A stretch of 64,000 nucleotides of DNA from Oscarella lobularis. Its lineage: Eukaryota > Porifera > Homoscleromorpha > Homosclerophorida > Oscarellidae. Location: contig NC_089180.1 in NCBI RefSeq assembly GCF_947507565.1, positions 3,162,001 to 3,226,000 on the forward strand, read 5' to 3'. Below, piece after piece: positions 9,205 through 20,070 of the stretch (the first letter of the stretch is position 1; each line of letters opens with the position of its first letter). The notes under the pieces are model-generated. The model made no database searches. It was given only the letters and a program-made list of their open reading frames with translations, and had not been told where the DNA came from. Made by a program: the position numbers and the translations under genes.

Positions 9205-11824
9205 CCGGATATCAGTCGCCTTTTCTATCGCTCCCGAATTTGCTGGTTTTTCGGTGTTTATTGTCGTCGTCTCTCTTTGTTACTCGTCCTGCCCGTCAGT
9301 AACGTCAAGTCGCTCCATCTGCGCATCGTTTCGACGTCGCTCTTCGGATTCTGATCTCACGTGCGCCGTCAGTCGACCTCCGGCGACTACCGCCTCGCTC
9401 GAGAAGAGGCCTCAGTCCCTCTAACCGGTTTATTCACTTCGGTTTTTGCCGTCGCATCTTTCGACATGTCGAGTGAAAGCTATGTCTGCGTCGTCGACGG
9501 ATGCGGCTATATGGGCAACTCAGGGAGGATGTTCGACCATTTTCGAAAGGTCCACCGAGCGGAAGACTGGCCGCGTACGTGGATACTACGTCATCGTCTT
9601 TCCCAATGCAGCAAATGCCTACATTGGTTCAGCCGGCTTATCTCCCATTCTCCAAAATGCCACGGCTCGTGTCAGTCGGTCGATGCGTGTCAGTCATCTC
9701 AAGCCCCTAGGTCTACGACTACGGCCTCGTCTAACGTCGCTACTGCCACGTCACGCGTTTCCGTCGAAGACTACCACGAGCCGCCGCAAAACCCCATTGG
9801 CGACTCCCCCACCGAGCCAATACAACCTCCTCCGGCTATCAATTCGCCCGCCACGTCGCTATCTTCAGAAGATCAGGCCTGGCAATTCATCTCGTCGCTC
9901 TCTCTTGTCGACATCCTGAGTCTTCCATCTGCCGCAACGGTTCAGGACATCCCATTTCGGTTTCAAGCAGCATTTCGCGACTGCGCGGAAATACCTCTGA
10001 AAAAGGTCTGCGCCGACCCGTCTGACGAATCTGGTTGGAAGCTTCTTCTCCTGCTTCCGCGTATGCTACTCTGTCGCTGCTTGTCCCATTCCAACATCCG
10101 CCGATTGTACAGCGATTTTTCGGCTTTTCGCTGGGGTGATCTGACATCCAGTTGCCGTCGAAAGCAATCCCGACGCCAGCTCAACGAGAAGCTGAGGACG
10201 CCCTGCGTCTATGCCGTTGTGGCGAACTCTCTCGGGCTGCTCGGGCTCTGACGAGTTGCGGGCTTGCTGACGCCACGGATGAAACGATCGAACGCCTCCG
10301 GCAGCGGTTATACCAATAACATCTTTGACGCAGACGACACTGACTGGTCATCCTCTTCCTTTGTTCCGATCGACTTGCCACGCGACGTCATCTGGACCAC
10401 CCTGCAGAAACCTCCGCGAGGCTCTGCTGCCGGCTGGTCGGGATGGCGCTTTGAACACCTCAAATGTCTTCTTTCTGGCGTCTCGACGGGAAATCTCCTC
10501 ATCGAAGTTCTCTCCCTCGTCGCCTCGGGACATATTCCGGAGTTTGCGTCTCTCGCTTTTTCATCATCGCGCCTCATAGCGCTTCCGAAGAGCAAGGAGA
10601 CGTACGGCCAATCGCGATCGGCAAAGTATTCCGTCGGGCATCTGCTAGGGCGATTTGTTTCCACATGAGAAATCACTTCGCCCGATTTTTCGCTCTCATC
10701 CAGCACGGCGTTTCGACTTCAAATGGCTCCGAAATTTTGATTCATCACATCCAGCTTCTTCTCGACAGGCACCCCGATTGGGTTGTGCTAAAGACTGACG
10801 TTCGGAATGCGTTCAACTCAATCAGTCGTCGCGCGATCGCGGAGCGCCTATCGGCCAACTTTCCCTCGCTCATGTCGCATTTCCGAAGAATGTACGGCCA
10901 CAGCGGTTCTCTCGTTTTTGCTACGGACTCCGAGTCATCTTGTCATCGGAGGAAGGGGATCATCAGGGCGACCAATTGGGCCCTTTTCTGTTCGCAGTTG
11001 GAATTCACGACTTGGTGTCTCGTGTCCAAGCTGAACACCCTGAGGCTGTCGTCTTAGCCTTCCTTGACGACGTCTTCATCATCGGCCCCGAATCGGTTTC
11101 GGCGGACGCGTTCGACCAACGCAAGTCTCTGTTCGGCGCCATTCACCTCGTCGTGGCCGACTACAAATGTGAAATTTTCGCTCGTCGCTCTGCATCCTCC
11201 GATCTTCAGCTCCCTCGTCGGTCCGACGGCACGGTCATCCTCGGTTCTCCTATCGGCAACGAAGCCTTTGTTTCGGAAAAATGTCTTCTTTATGCTTCGC
11301 AAGGAAAAGAGCTGTGCGACAAAATTACCACACTGGAGGACCCACAATGTGCTCTGCTCCTGTTGCGACACTGCCACGCTACGTCAACCATCTCGGAAGG
11401 ACAATCTCATCAACGGCGCTTCACAGTGCCGCTTCACTTCATGACGACCTCTCAAAGTCCACCTTCATGTCGTCACTGCTCCTCAGCCATCTTTTGGGCG
11501 ATCAATGGCTTCAGGCATCTCTTCCAATTCGCCTGGGCGGTTTTGGTGTGCCCTTGCTTTCGCCGATCCTGGATGCAGCTTTCTTGGCGGGCTGGAGCCA
11601 CACATCTGAAGCCCTCCCCGACCGTTTTCCATCTCTGTCGTCGGTGGACGACTTACCCTTTGTCGGGACGTCGGTGAGGTGTTCCCTCGAGTTCGCCTTA
11701 CGCCGGTTTCAGGAAAGTTTTGCTCGTCCACCTCTGAGTCATCGATCGCTTCGGTTTCCGATTTGCCTTTGGCTGGCGACAAACTCCAACATGAACTCAA
11801 GTCGGTCATCGATCAAGTACGTGA
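9205..11824 (+). mobile_element. R2/NeSL-like LINE family B, 5' half (copy 2)
   Basis: Starts at the CT tract with about 260 bp of 5' UTR, followed by the zinc-finger, RT and post-RT regions. It stops abruptly at 11824, inside sequence present in copy 1 (8316). Everything after that point, including the endonuclease and 3' UTR, is missing. Loss of the 3' end is unusual for target-primed elements, which normally lose the 5' end. Confidence 0.7.
9466..11820 (+). pseudogene. LINE zinc fingers and reverse transcriptase, several frameshifts
   Basis: Translation from ATG 9466 gives MSSESYVCVVDGCGY and a C2H2 finger ending HFRKVHR, then a second finger CSKCLHWFSRLISHSPKC. This two-finger N-terminus is typical of R2/NeSL-like elements. 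RT blocks are spread over three frames: WSGWRFEHLKCLL, then VRPIAIGKVFRR and WVVLKTDVRNAFNSISR, then GDQLGPFLFAVGI and the catalytic box AFLDDVFIIGP (FLDD). Shifts near 10250, 10590 and 10950 break the reading frame. After 11417 the frame also differs from that of the RT core. It is a dead copy. Confidence 0.75.
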
Positions 11825-12650
11825 CTCCGGGTTATGCGGTGCCCTTATAGGAGTCCGTTTCCTGTGGAGCTGGCCCCGCCTAACGCGGGACGAGTCGCTA
11901 TATAGGGAAGCGGACCGCATTATACGGGGGCGAGCCACTAATAGAATTAGTAGAAGAAACAAAGATGGCGGAGACGAAAAAGGAACACGGTGCCGGCACC
12001 GCGTAAGACGGACCGGCCCCGTCAACTACAATATTTCCGCTTTACTTTGATAGTGAATTTCAACGACCAAATTTAGAAGAGCGCTTGCTGCTCGAGCTTC
12101 TTCACAACAACCCTGTGCTTCCAAAAACAATTGAACTTCTTCTAAGCATACAACAGCATCTTTGAAACGCTTAAGTTAAGTTTTGGTTCTCTCACTACTT
12201 CGCCCAAACCATCATCGTCTTCGGTGGGATCAACGAACGACTTGGACGAGGAGTCTGAATTTGCCTCCCATTGTGTGTTGTAGTCGTTATGCGCGTTCAT
12301 GTTAGCGTCACCAAACAACAAATCTGTCCTTCAACGCGAAAATTCTCGTATTATTGTACGAAAAGATATAAAATTATTGTTCCCCATTCCTCTATTTGTG
12401 CATCTGTTAGCTCTGCTGATACATATTAATTAATTTGTCTCTGCTTTGAGATAAACTTAAGATTGTATTTTCCTGCATTCTCAAATACGATTCTGTTATT
12501 TTCAGCAAACTGCAGCATCTCTCGCTTGCTTTACTGTATTGATGCCTCATTTTCTAAATGACCAAAAATGACTAATATTATAACGAAACTGCTCGTTATC
12601 TTTAAACTCGTTTTCCAACGTCATGTTTTGGCGTTACTGAACTCTGTACT
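11825..12650. other. No recognisable gene
   Basis: No domain seen on either strand. The GC-rich start (11850-12010) contrasts with the AT-rich remainder, so 11824 is a compositional as well as a homology boundary. Confidence 0.5.
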
Positions 12651-12887
12651 TTATACTTTATGTACTTTAAAGCTTTTCTTCCATGCCTTCTGCCGTCCTG
12701 CGAAATCGCGAATATCGTCCACGCACAGAGCTGACTCGGTCTTCGTCTTCCTCATTTCCTCCTCCGCCTTTTCGAGCTCTTCTATCAACTCTTCTGAGAC
12801 CTTCTCCAATTCCTCTATTAATAAATCATCCTTCTCCTGCAACTCCTTTTTATAGTACTCTCCCTGTTTGTCAAGGCCTCTCAGCAA
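12651..12887 (-). CDS. Coiled-coil segment, possible exon
   Basis: On the minus strand 79 codons read as a strongly charged helix: YYKKELQEKDDLLIEELEKV, then EELIEELEKAEEEMRKTK, with leucines at heptad spacing. The tail contains RDFAGRQKAWKKSFKVHKV. There is no ATG at the start, so it could be an internal exon. A second coiled-coil-like frame lies just upstream (12958-13131). I do not recognise the family. It may be host sequence or part of a transposon ORF. Confidence 0.35.
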   Translation of the reverse strand: MLRGLDKQGEYYKKELQEKDDLLIEELEKVSEELIEELEKAEEEMRKTKTESALCVDDIRDFAGRQKAWKKSFKVHKV

Positions 12888-12957
12888 TCTTCCTTAGAAA
12901 AATACAAATGACTAATAACTAACTAATAATAGAGCCGCTTCCCTTTATATTATCTTA

Positions 12958-13131
12958 GTGATTGCATGCCTCCAGTTCATCCTCATACTCGCTCCTAATT
13001 TTCATTCGAATTATAGAAGGCTGCTGCTCCATGTCTATTTGAAGCTGGTAGTATTTCGTTTTCACTTGGGCAAGCGCTTCAGGCAAAAAAATCCGCCAGC
13101 GCACAAAGCATTTTTGTTCTTATGTAGCAAT
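12958..13131 (-). CDS. Possible upstream exon of the coiled-coil gene
   Basis: The minus strand reads ALAQVKTKYYQLQIDMEQQ followed by RMKIRSEYEDELEACNH and a stop at about 12958. Composition matches the coiled coil at 12651-12887, with about 70 bp between the two. The stop would have to be skipped by splicing for the two to be joined. Evidence is limited to composition and proximity. Confidence 0.25.
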
Positions 13132-13635
13132 GTTTGTTGCACCCACGGCCACCAATACAAACTCGCTTTGGGCAAACCGAACACATTGTTAACCTCTTTA
13201 ATGTATTTTGCTACATATTTTTAATTTTTATTTTTTGTGTCCGTTTTCTGCAAAAAAAGTGCCGATTCTTTCGTTAATCCTTAATTAATAATACTTAGTG
13301 CTATAGATACCAACAAGCTAACAACGTGTAGGCCGTTGCGTTTCGAATAAAGAAGTAGAGTAGTTACGTAGGGATTGACGCCGGGAAACGGCGAATAGTA
13401 CTTAGCCATATCGTGAAGGATTACTCGATCAGCATGCATGCGATTGACTAATCCTTCGACCAAATTTTGAATATCACTATTGTTTCGCGTTAGCGAAAAG
13501 ATAGCGAATCTTACCCATTCTGAATTAGGCGTGGAAATCCGCGAAAGGGTCACTTGGGTGCACTGTACTGTAGATCCTCGGTTATCCGACCTTCAGTTAT
13601 CCCTCCCCTCGTTTATCTGACCATAGCTAAAGGAA
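13132..13635. other. No gene; possible pogo/mariner-like end
   Basis: Nothing coding is convincing. At 13567-13592 the bases CTGTAGATCCTCGGTTATCC resemble ends of pogo/mariner-type MITEs such as the one at 57227, but I find no matching second end nearby. Confidence 0.3.
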
Positions 13636-13700
13636 AGAGGAATGGGAAACTCCCCGTTGCACGTGACCTATACGTGGCTCTATGATTGTCGCCGGAATCC
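13636..13700 (+). repeat. Left inverted flank of the hAT element
   Basis: About 65 bp, matched in inverted orientation by 17541-17603 with a handful of differences. Confidence 0.65.
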
Positions 13701-13969
13701 CGGATATTTCTTCAAATATCGCTGTTTCTCTCGTCAACGATGTATCCCCATTCGGTATGTCATCTGTAGTTAAAGTACGAGTTTTTCTTGTCTGCGCTAT
13801 TGAATTCTCAGCTAATGCAGGGCCAGCGCGACAGGTCCGGCAGGTCCGGACCAACATTTTGTAAAGCCAAAAAAATTATATTGATGTTAGGCAGTTCTGG
13901 CCGTAGCTATATCACGTGTAGCGGATTAGTGTACATATACACGTGTCTTAGCGCACAACGTCGTCTAAC

Positions 13970-16826
13970 ATGGCTGCCACTGAGCCCTCTACGGATTCTA
14001 GCCGGATTCCGCCGATCTTTCACCCTGGAACTTCGTTTGTTTGTCCGAAGCGTTCGTTTGGATCCGGAGCAAACATCGTGAAGAGAAGCTTCCGTTCCAA
14101 CTGGTGCGAAGAATTTTCTTGGCTTCATTATGACCTACGCCTTGACGCGGCATTCTGTCACGTCTGCATGACTGCTTCTCACGGTAAGAAACTGATGGCC
14201 AGTACAAGAAGAGATCCAGCCTTTATAAAAAATGGGTACACGTACTGGAAAGAAGCGACTACGGCGTTTCGAAAGCATCAGTCTTCCGAGTGTCATAGAG
14301 AGGCAGTCAAAGCAGTAGTTTTGCCAAGACAAACAAGAGATATCGCTGAGGCGTTTAGTGAAGAGACTCGTAAGCAAAGAGAAGTGAACCGAAAAGTCCT
14401 CGTAAGAATTCTCGAAAATCTTCGATTTCTTGCCCGCCAAGGCTTAGCGTTGCGAGGGAGCGGAGGAGACCAGGAAAGCAACTTTACTCAGTTGCTTTTG
14501 CTCAGAGCTACAGACGTTCCGCTAATCGCAGAATGGATGAAAAAGGAAAGTTGCAAATACACATCGCACGACATTCAAAATGAATGTCTGAAAATTATGG
14601 CGTTGCGTATTCTGAGAGATGTTAGCAAGAGGATTCAAAAGTCTGCGTGTTTCGCCGTAATGGCAGACAAATGCACAGACATTTCGAATAAAGAACAGTT
14701 CACTATATGCATTTAGAGGTACAGGAAGATTTCATCGGACTTTATTCAGTTGACCGCATAGATGCTGAAACTCTGTTTCGCGTTATAAAGGACACTCTCC
14801 TACGCAGCGGGGGTGTGGTTAGGGGCGTGGACAGTCGTTGCTAGGGAAAGGCGTTCCTTTTTGATTAGCGTTCGAACGCCCGTTCTATGTACGTAAGAAT
14901 GACGTACCACATCCTCGCTTCCGATCGAAGGCTTCGACGCGTTCGATAGTGACTTTTAGAGACCTCTGCCGCTGGTATCTATCGAAACCAGCGACAAAGC
15001 CGCTTTTCGCGGCTTACGCTAGCAAATTTTCTTTTCCGCGAGTCTCGAAAGCGGCGATCGCTCGAGATCTTCGAAGCAACTACGAGAGCTTTTGTCGTTT
15101 CGTTGCGAAATCTCTGAAATACGGCTCCGTTTTCGGTCGCGATGGCCAAAATCTGGCGTAAAATGGCGATATCTTCGTAAGGAAGAGACCGCTCGACAAA
15201 AGCTCTCGTAGTTTGTTCGAGAAATGATGGAGGATCGCGAACGTTGTTTCGGTTGACGAAGAAAATCGATCCTACAAACATTTTCCGCGAAGGCGGTTTT
15301 GTCGCTAGTTTCGATATCGGCCGCGTCCGAAGTCTCTACGGCACTTCCGAACGCGTCGGCTCCTTCGATCGGAAGCGCGGATCGGGTTGTACATGGTTAC
15401 GTACATAGAACGCGCGTTCGATCGCTAATCACTGAAGGAACGCCTTCCCCTAAAAACGACTGCCAAGCCCCGAACCACACACCCCTTTCGCTGTGTCGAT
15501 GTCGTGGCCAATGCTATGACGGTGCGTCAAGTATGAGTGGTTCCAAAACAGGTGTAGCGACGCGATTAATTGAGGAAGAACGTCGCGCTGTGTTTGTTCA
15601 TTGCTTTGGCCATGCTCTCAATCTTGCTGTTGGAGACACTCTGAAAAGGTCTACAGTTTGTAAATCGTCTCTCGAAAATGCATATGAAATAACAAAACTA
15701 GTGAAATTTTCTCCTAAAAGAAACAGTATGTTTGACCGTATTAAAGCAGACGTGAGAGAAAAAGATCACGCTGAGGGCACAGGCATAAGATCATTTTGCC
15801 CTACTCGATGGACAGTTCGAGCGGACTCCATTGTCAGCATCCTTAAAAATTACGAAGTGTTAAAGAAACTGTGGGACGAATGTCTAGAGAGCAAGCTCGT
15901 CCCAGAAGTTAAGGGTAGAATCATTGGCGTCAAAGCCCAAATGTCTACATATGACATGCTTTTTGGCTTGAAACTCTCGGAAAAGATTTTGAAGCTAACA
16001 GATAATTTGAGCAGAACTCTTCAAAAGCAGACTTTGTCAGCTGCGGAAGGCCACTCTGTAGCCAAGATGACAATCAAAACTCTAAAGGCGCTGCGAACAA
16101 ATGAACATTTTGCCGCTTTTTTTTGAAAATACAGAGTGTTTAAGGTGTGCTACTGGCACGCTCAATCCTGTTCTTCCCCGGAAACGAAAAGCTCCAGAGC
16201 AATTTGAAATTGGTAGCGGAGAAGGCTATCATAGCCTGTCGATTGAAGAACACTACCGCAGGCAATATTTTGAAGCTGTAGATTTAACAGCGTCGTCAAT
16301 CCAGGCACGTTTCGATCAGCCCGGCTTCAGAGTGTACCAAAACCTAGAGAATCTTCTTCTGAAAGCTTGCAGGGGAGAAGACTACAGTAGTGAATTGATG
16401 GAGACTACAGAGTTTTATGGCGCCGATCTTGACAAAGAAGAGCTTTCAGCACAGCTAGAAATACTACAATGTAACTTTGCAGTTGACGGCAAATCCCCTG
16501 ATGAAGTTATGATTAACGATATATTGACATATCTACGCAATCTTTCGCCAAATGAGAAAAACTTTTTACGCAAAATCTGCACTGTATCTTCTTTACTTTT
16601 AGTTCTACCTGCCACAAATGCTACAAGCGAGAGATCCTTTTCTACTATGAGAAGAATTAAATCCTATCTTCGGAATTCAACGGGGCAGGAGAGACTAAAT
16701 CATTTAATGACGCTGAGCACATACAAAGAAGAACTAGACAAATTAAATCTGTTAGAAGTAGCAAACGAATTTGTTTCGGACAATGAAAGTAGGCTAAGAT
16801 TTTTGGAAAATTTAAATTCCGAGTGA
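13970..16826 (+). pseudogene. hAT transposase (ZMYM/DUF4371 type), split by an insertion
   Basis: The first open frame (13970-14716) gives MAATEPSTDSSR and a TTF-type zinc-finger region (WLHYDLRLDAAFCHVCMTA, FRKHQSSECHREAV). It then enters the DUF4371-like RNase H fold, with FAVMADKCTDISNKEQ holding a catalytic Asp. One base later the frame changes and runs to DTLLR at 14799. After the insertion, coding resumes with CRGQCYDGASSMSGSKTGVA, which carries the second Asp, then HCFGHALNLAVGD and EITKLVKFSPKRN. At about 16126 a small shift leads to the hAT C-terminal dimerisation region LPATNATSERSFSTMRRIKS. With a frameshift, an insertion and a second shift it is not functional, though each domain is well preserved. 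Confidence 0.8.
14800..15496. mobile_element. Palindromic (foldback-like) insertion inside the hAT gene
   Basis: About 700 bp that folds back on itself. The left end CAGCGGGGGTGTGGTTAGGG pairs with the right end ending ACCACACACCCCTTTCGCTG. Further inside, ACGAGAGCTTTTGTCG pairs with CGACAAAAGCTCTCGT, and the segment around GTTCTATGTACGTAA pairs with TACGTACATAGAAC. It interrupts the transposase between DTLLR and CRGQCYDG. I find no coding sequence and no clear target duplication. It is probably a non-autonomous DNA element with very long terminal inverted repeats. Confidence 0.65.
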
Positions 16827-17187
16827 GTTAATTCTGTGCGAGTTAATTAAAAACTGTCTTGAGTGGGCGTGGTCAAAAAATTTTCGTGCGCGCTTTGCGC
16901 GCGCGAAAACTGCCAGGCCAACTTCAAAAACGCTCCGCCGGCCCTGTAATGGTCCCTAATTTCTCACGCGTCGGTATGCTAAACGTCGGCGGGGTAAACT
17001 CTCACGTCATCGCTTACACGACCACAAGTGGCTGTCTAAACGTTGCCGTAGTATGTCGTGCATGCCACTGAAACGTCAATTGCTACCAAAACACCCTCAT
17101 GTTCGTCTTTGGCGTGATTTTGGGCGTGGACGACCGGCCTTGACTTCGGCGGGGTCTCCTCTCACTGCTTAGACCCAACGGCTAATT

Positions 17188-17595
17188 TTAGGGTTCTCCG
17201 TGAATCTGTGCGTGCCATAGACACGCGATTGCGTTGACCACGCTTCGAACTTTGCCGTTTCTGCCAAACTTTTTTAGGGCTAAAATGGGCTTGCCAAAGA
17301 AAAGCAAGTTGCAGATTAAGCCAGTGGCATGCATAATCGCCAAATGAACTGTAGCTGTGCTCGCCCCTGTCTGATGAGCCACTTGACATGCTCTCCAAGC
17401 ACGAAAATAATCGAAACCCCCAAAGGCTTTCGTTTCCTCTCCAACGAGAAGCTTCGAAGCTTCTATTTCAATTGGGCATTCAATGGAAACCACTAACTCA
17501 TTGCAAACTTCGCGAAGAAAGCTGAGAATGACGTCTATGAGCCGGGGACAATCATAGAGCCACGTAGAAGTCACGTGCAACAGGGAGTTTCCCAT
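17188..17595 (-). CDS. Hypothetical 135-residue open frame inside the hAT flanks
   Basis: An ATG-initiated minus-strand frame that starts in the right inverted flank and runs toward the transposase gene: MGNSLLHVTSTW, then CPIEIEASKLLVGEE and FFGKPILALKKFGRN. It resembles no family I know. It could be a second hAT-borne product or a chance frame, and I lean to chance. Confidence 0.2.
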   Translation of the reverse strand: MGNSLLHVTSTWLYDCPRLIDVILSFLREVCNELVVSIECPIEIEASKLLVGEETKAFGGFDYFRAWRACQVAHQTGASTATVHLAIMHATGLICNLLFFGKPILALKKFGRNGKVRSVVNAIACLWHAQIHGEP

Positions 17596-17603
17596 CCCTC
17601 TCT
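17541..17603 (-). repeat. Right inverted flank of the hAT element
   Basis: Inverted partner of 13636-13700. Confidence 0.65.
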
Positions 17604-17879
17604 CCTCTCTATCTATGATCCGACCCCCTTCCTTCTCTACACGTGACCAGACACGTGCGATAGCTTACTGCGTACTGTAAACGTACGTCGTTTGCTGGCA
17701 TCAAGAAAAAGATTCTCTACACTTAAGGAAATATTTGGGAGAACCCTACGCAGGGGCAACCCAGAGCTGGAGGGACAGAGTTGCTCAGGCTGACGTCACA
17801 TTTAGACGGCCATGAAAAACAGTATATTCATTCTATGAGAGATGTAAGTGTAAGGTGCATAAACATCAGTCAATCAGGT

Positions 17880-18250
17880 GTAATTCTCCGTGCGTATTCT
17901 CCTGTGTGATTTAAACACTTTGACAGCATACTCCGCTTTACGGCCGCCGTTGTTTCCATCCATATAAGCTCTTTTATATTTCCTGACCCGCCGGTAGAAT
18001 TTCCTAATAAGATCTAACGACATCTAGAGCATTAGGCAGAGATTTTCTCAGTCCTCCAATAGTGTAATTGCAATAGGATCTAGTGTATCGTTTTGCTTCC
18101 CCCCACACGCGTTCAATGGCATTCAGCTCGCAGTGGAACTTTGGTAGAAACAGGCAGTGATGACCACGGTTTTTGATGAAGTCTTCCACCATTGATTGTT
18201 CACTCTGAAAGTTATCAGTAGCGAGTACCCTCAGGATCACTGCGCTGTGT
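17880..18250 (-). pseudogene. DDE transposase C-terminus (IS630/mariner-related)
   Basis: The minus strand encodes MVEDFIKNRGHHCLFLPKFH followed by CELNAIERVWGEAKRYTRSY. This is the block carrying the last acidic catalytic residue (ELNxIE) of a DDE superfamily related to IS630/Tc1. A one-base shift then leads to RKFYRRVRKYKRAYMDG and FKSHRRI, the usual C-terminal tail of this family, ending near 17880. The N-terminal and central catalytic parts are absent here. The same family supplies the N-terminal part at 33157-34284. Confidence 0.7.
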
Positions 18251-18480
18251 AGATAAAATGATATAAGGCACCATTTCTGAATCCGACTTATTCCTGAACA
18301 TGGCACTTGCCACTTTGTGAAGGTGCTTGCAAACGTGCCCCGTTTCATAATCAAAGCAGGAGCATGTGTAGTTGTGATGACAAAAGTTTTTACAGTCACC
18401 CTCATCGCAGGTACGACTGCTATCACTTTCTGGGCATTCATTGTACTTTACAACGGAATTGCTGACCCGCCATACACCTT
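18239..18480 (-). pseudogene. SWIM zinc-finger fragment
   Basis: Just upstream of the DDE fragment and in a different frame, the minus strand reads CKNFCHHNYTCSCFDYETGH then VCKHLHKVASAMF. This contains CxC-x(8)-CxH, the SWIM zinc-binding signature found in Mutator-like transposases and some host proteins. No other domain of such a protein is visible around it. SWIM modules bind DNA or protein. Confidence 0.6.
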
Positions 18481-19060
18481 CCGATTGTCTCTAAAGTCCA
18501 ATACATTTATAGTGTTCTAGTGGAAAAATAGCTTTTTAAATTGGTACCTCTATGGCGCTGTCAGGAATTTCCAAAGCTTGCAAATGACGACGGCGATCCT
18601 TCTTTGTCTTCGGGGTCTCTTTGCCGAGGTGCTCTTTGCGAATGGTGTCCGCTGTTTCATCCTTTTCAAAGCGCAAAAGAGTTTCCAAAAGGGTGTCTAC
18701 TCGTCGGCAGACTTTCCCTCCAAAATACGTCATTTTCAATTTGCTGTGAAAGCTGAAAGAATTTTCAATAACGCCACTTTCCCAAAAAAACAAATAATTG
18801 TTTCCTCTCCACAAGCATATTTGTTTCCACGTCCGAATGATGAAAATTTCTTTACGCTGTGGCCCAATTTTCTACACATTGCGTCCTTCCTTAGGTATTG
18901 TTATATTTTAAAACGTTAGAGACTAAAAACCTTGCCGAATGACATAGTTTTCTTCAAACTATTTGATGAATTTAGTTTTTTCTCTCTCCATAGCGACAAA
19001 AAGCCGATTATTTTTTTTTCGAATTCGACTTTGGACTTAGTGTAAAGACAATTACATTTC
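18481..19060. other. No recognisable gene
   Basis: Short frames only. The minus-strand frame 18536-18814 has a charged, helix-like stretch (KEHLGKETPKTKKDRRRHLQ) but no identifiable family. Confidence 0.4.
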
Positions 19061-20070
19061 TCACTGATTAGAAAATGGTCCGTAATTATGTCTGACTAAG
19101 TACCTGACCGCTTTACTGTGTATCGCAAAACTTGTGAGACTAGTAAACCGAATCAAGTCATTCTTCATTAGCTCAGATATCGCTTGTCGTCGTTCTTCAC
19201 GGGTCAGTGAACATCCAAGTTGATTCACAAAATACCGATCTGTCTCGGGCGTCTTGCTATCGGCTGCGAGATGACGAAGAACGGTCAACTGAAACTTTTG
19301 AACTTCAGGTGATCTTGAACCGGCTTCAAAAACCTCGTTGACATTCGCTTTGGGCCCTCGAAGAATACTCTCTTCAATATCCTTCTGCGTTTTCACGATG
19401 CGACTACTTTCAACTGCCTTACTGAGGAGCCCAACGTGTCCCCCGTCAACTCGTATACTCGATTAACATCGAATAGCATGGATTGATCCGGATTCTTTCC
19501 CAAATGATTTTTCAAATATTTCTTTGATCTGGTCTCGCTGACATCACTGGCGTAGATTGGCTCGAGACGAGAACTGGCGCTGATCGAATGCATAACGTCA
19601 AAAGCAAGCCCACTTGAATCGATAAGAATCCATTTTATGATTCCGCCGTCAATGTGCTTTTTGGCTATTCTAACCAACCGCAAGAGCTCTTCTGTTCCGG
19701 ATTCGCGGTTTGGTAAGAGAGCGTTCACTCCATCAATAATAATTGTCGTGATTTGGCCATCTTTCTCTTTACGAGCAGCGGCACCCAAGCGATCAGCTAC
19801 TTCATGCAGGTACTCTGCATGGACTTTATCTTCGTCATCTTGGGCAGACGGTTTGGGAACACCTGGCATAACAATTGAATTGTCCATGCCAAATTCTTTC
19901 GCAAGGCGAATACCCAGCTTTGACTTATCGATCAGGATGTAATGAACTCCTTTCACTCCCTCGTCCTTTAGCTCCTTGACAACTTCTTGCACATTCGACC
20001 TGACAGGCTTGGATATAATTACGATGCGAAGAATAAAATCACAGCCAGTTACTCTTTCTGCTTTCCGCAC
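19061..20070 (-). pseudogene. P-loop NTPase-like protein with winged-helix tail, frameshifted
   Basis: The minus-strand frame 19393-20070 contains RIVIISKPVRSNVQEVVKEL, VHYILIDKSKLG and ITTIIIDGVNALLPNRESG. The last looks like a Walker B strand (hydrophobic run ending in an acidic residue). It continues to VNRVYELTGDTLG, where one indel moves homology to a second frame: KAVESSRIVKTQKDIEESIL and ERRQAISELMKNDLIRF, which suggests a C-terminal winged helix. No Walker A is visible because the frame degrades above about 20070, so the N-terminal half is missing. The arrangement recalls AAA/STAND-type ATPases. This is a cautious structural call, not a family assignment. Confidence 0.4.

Larger units (their letters stand above)
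13636..17603 (+). mobile_element. hAT-type transposon with long inverted flanks
   Basis: A hAT transposase gene on plus (13970-16826) is enclosed by inverted sequences at 13636-13700 and 17541-17603, which share ATGGGAAACTCCC, TTGCACGTGAC, ACGTGGCTCTATGATTGTC and CCGG. These flanks are longer than usual for hAT ends, and I could not fix the exact termini or an 8-bp duplication. They may be subterminal or belong to a larger inverted repeat. The interior is split by a palindromic insertion at 14800-15496. Confidence 0.55.
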
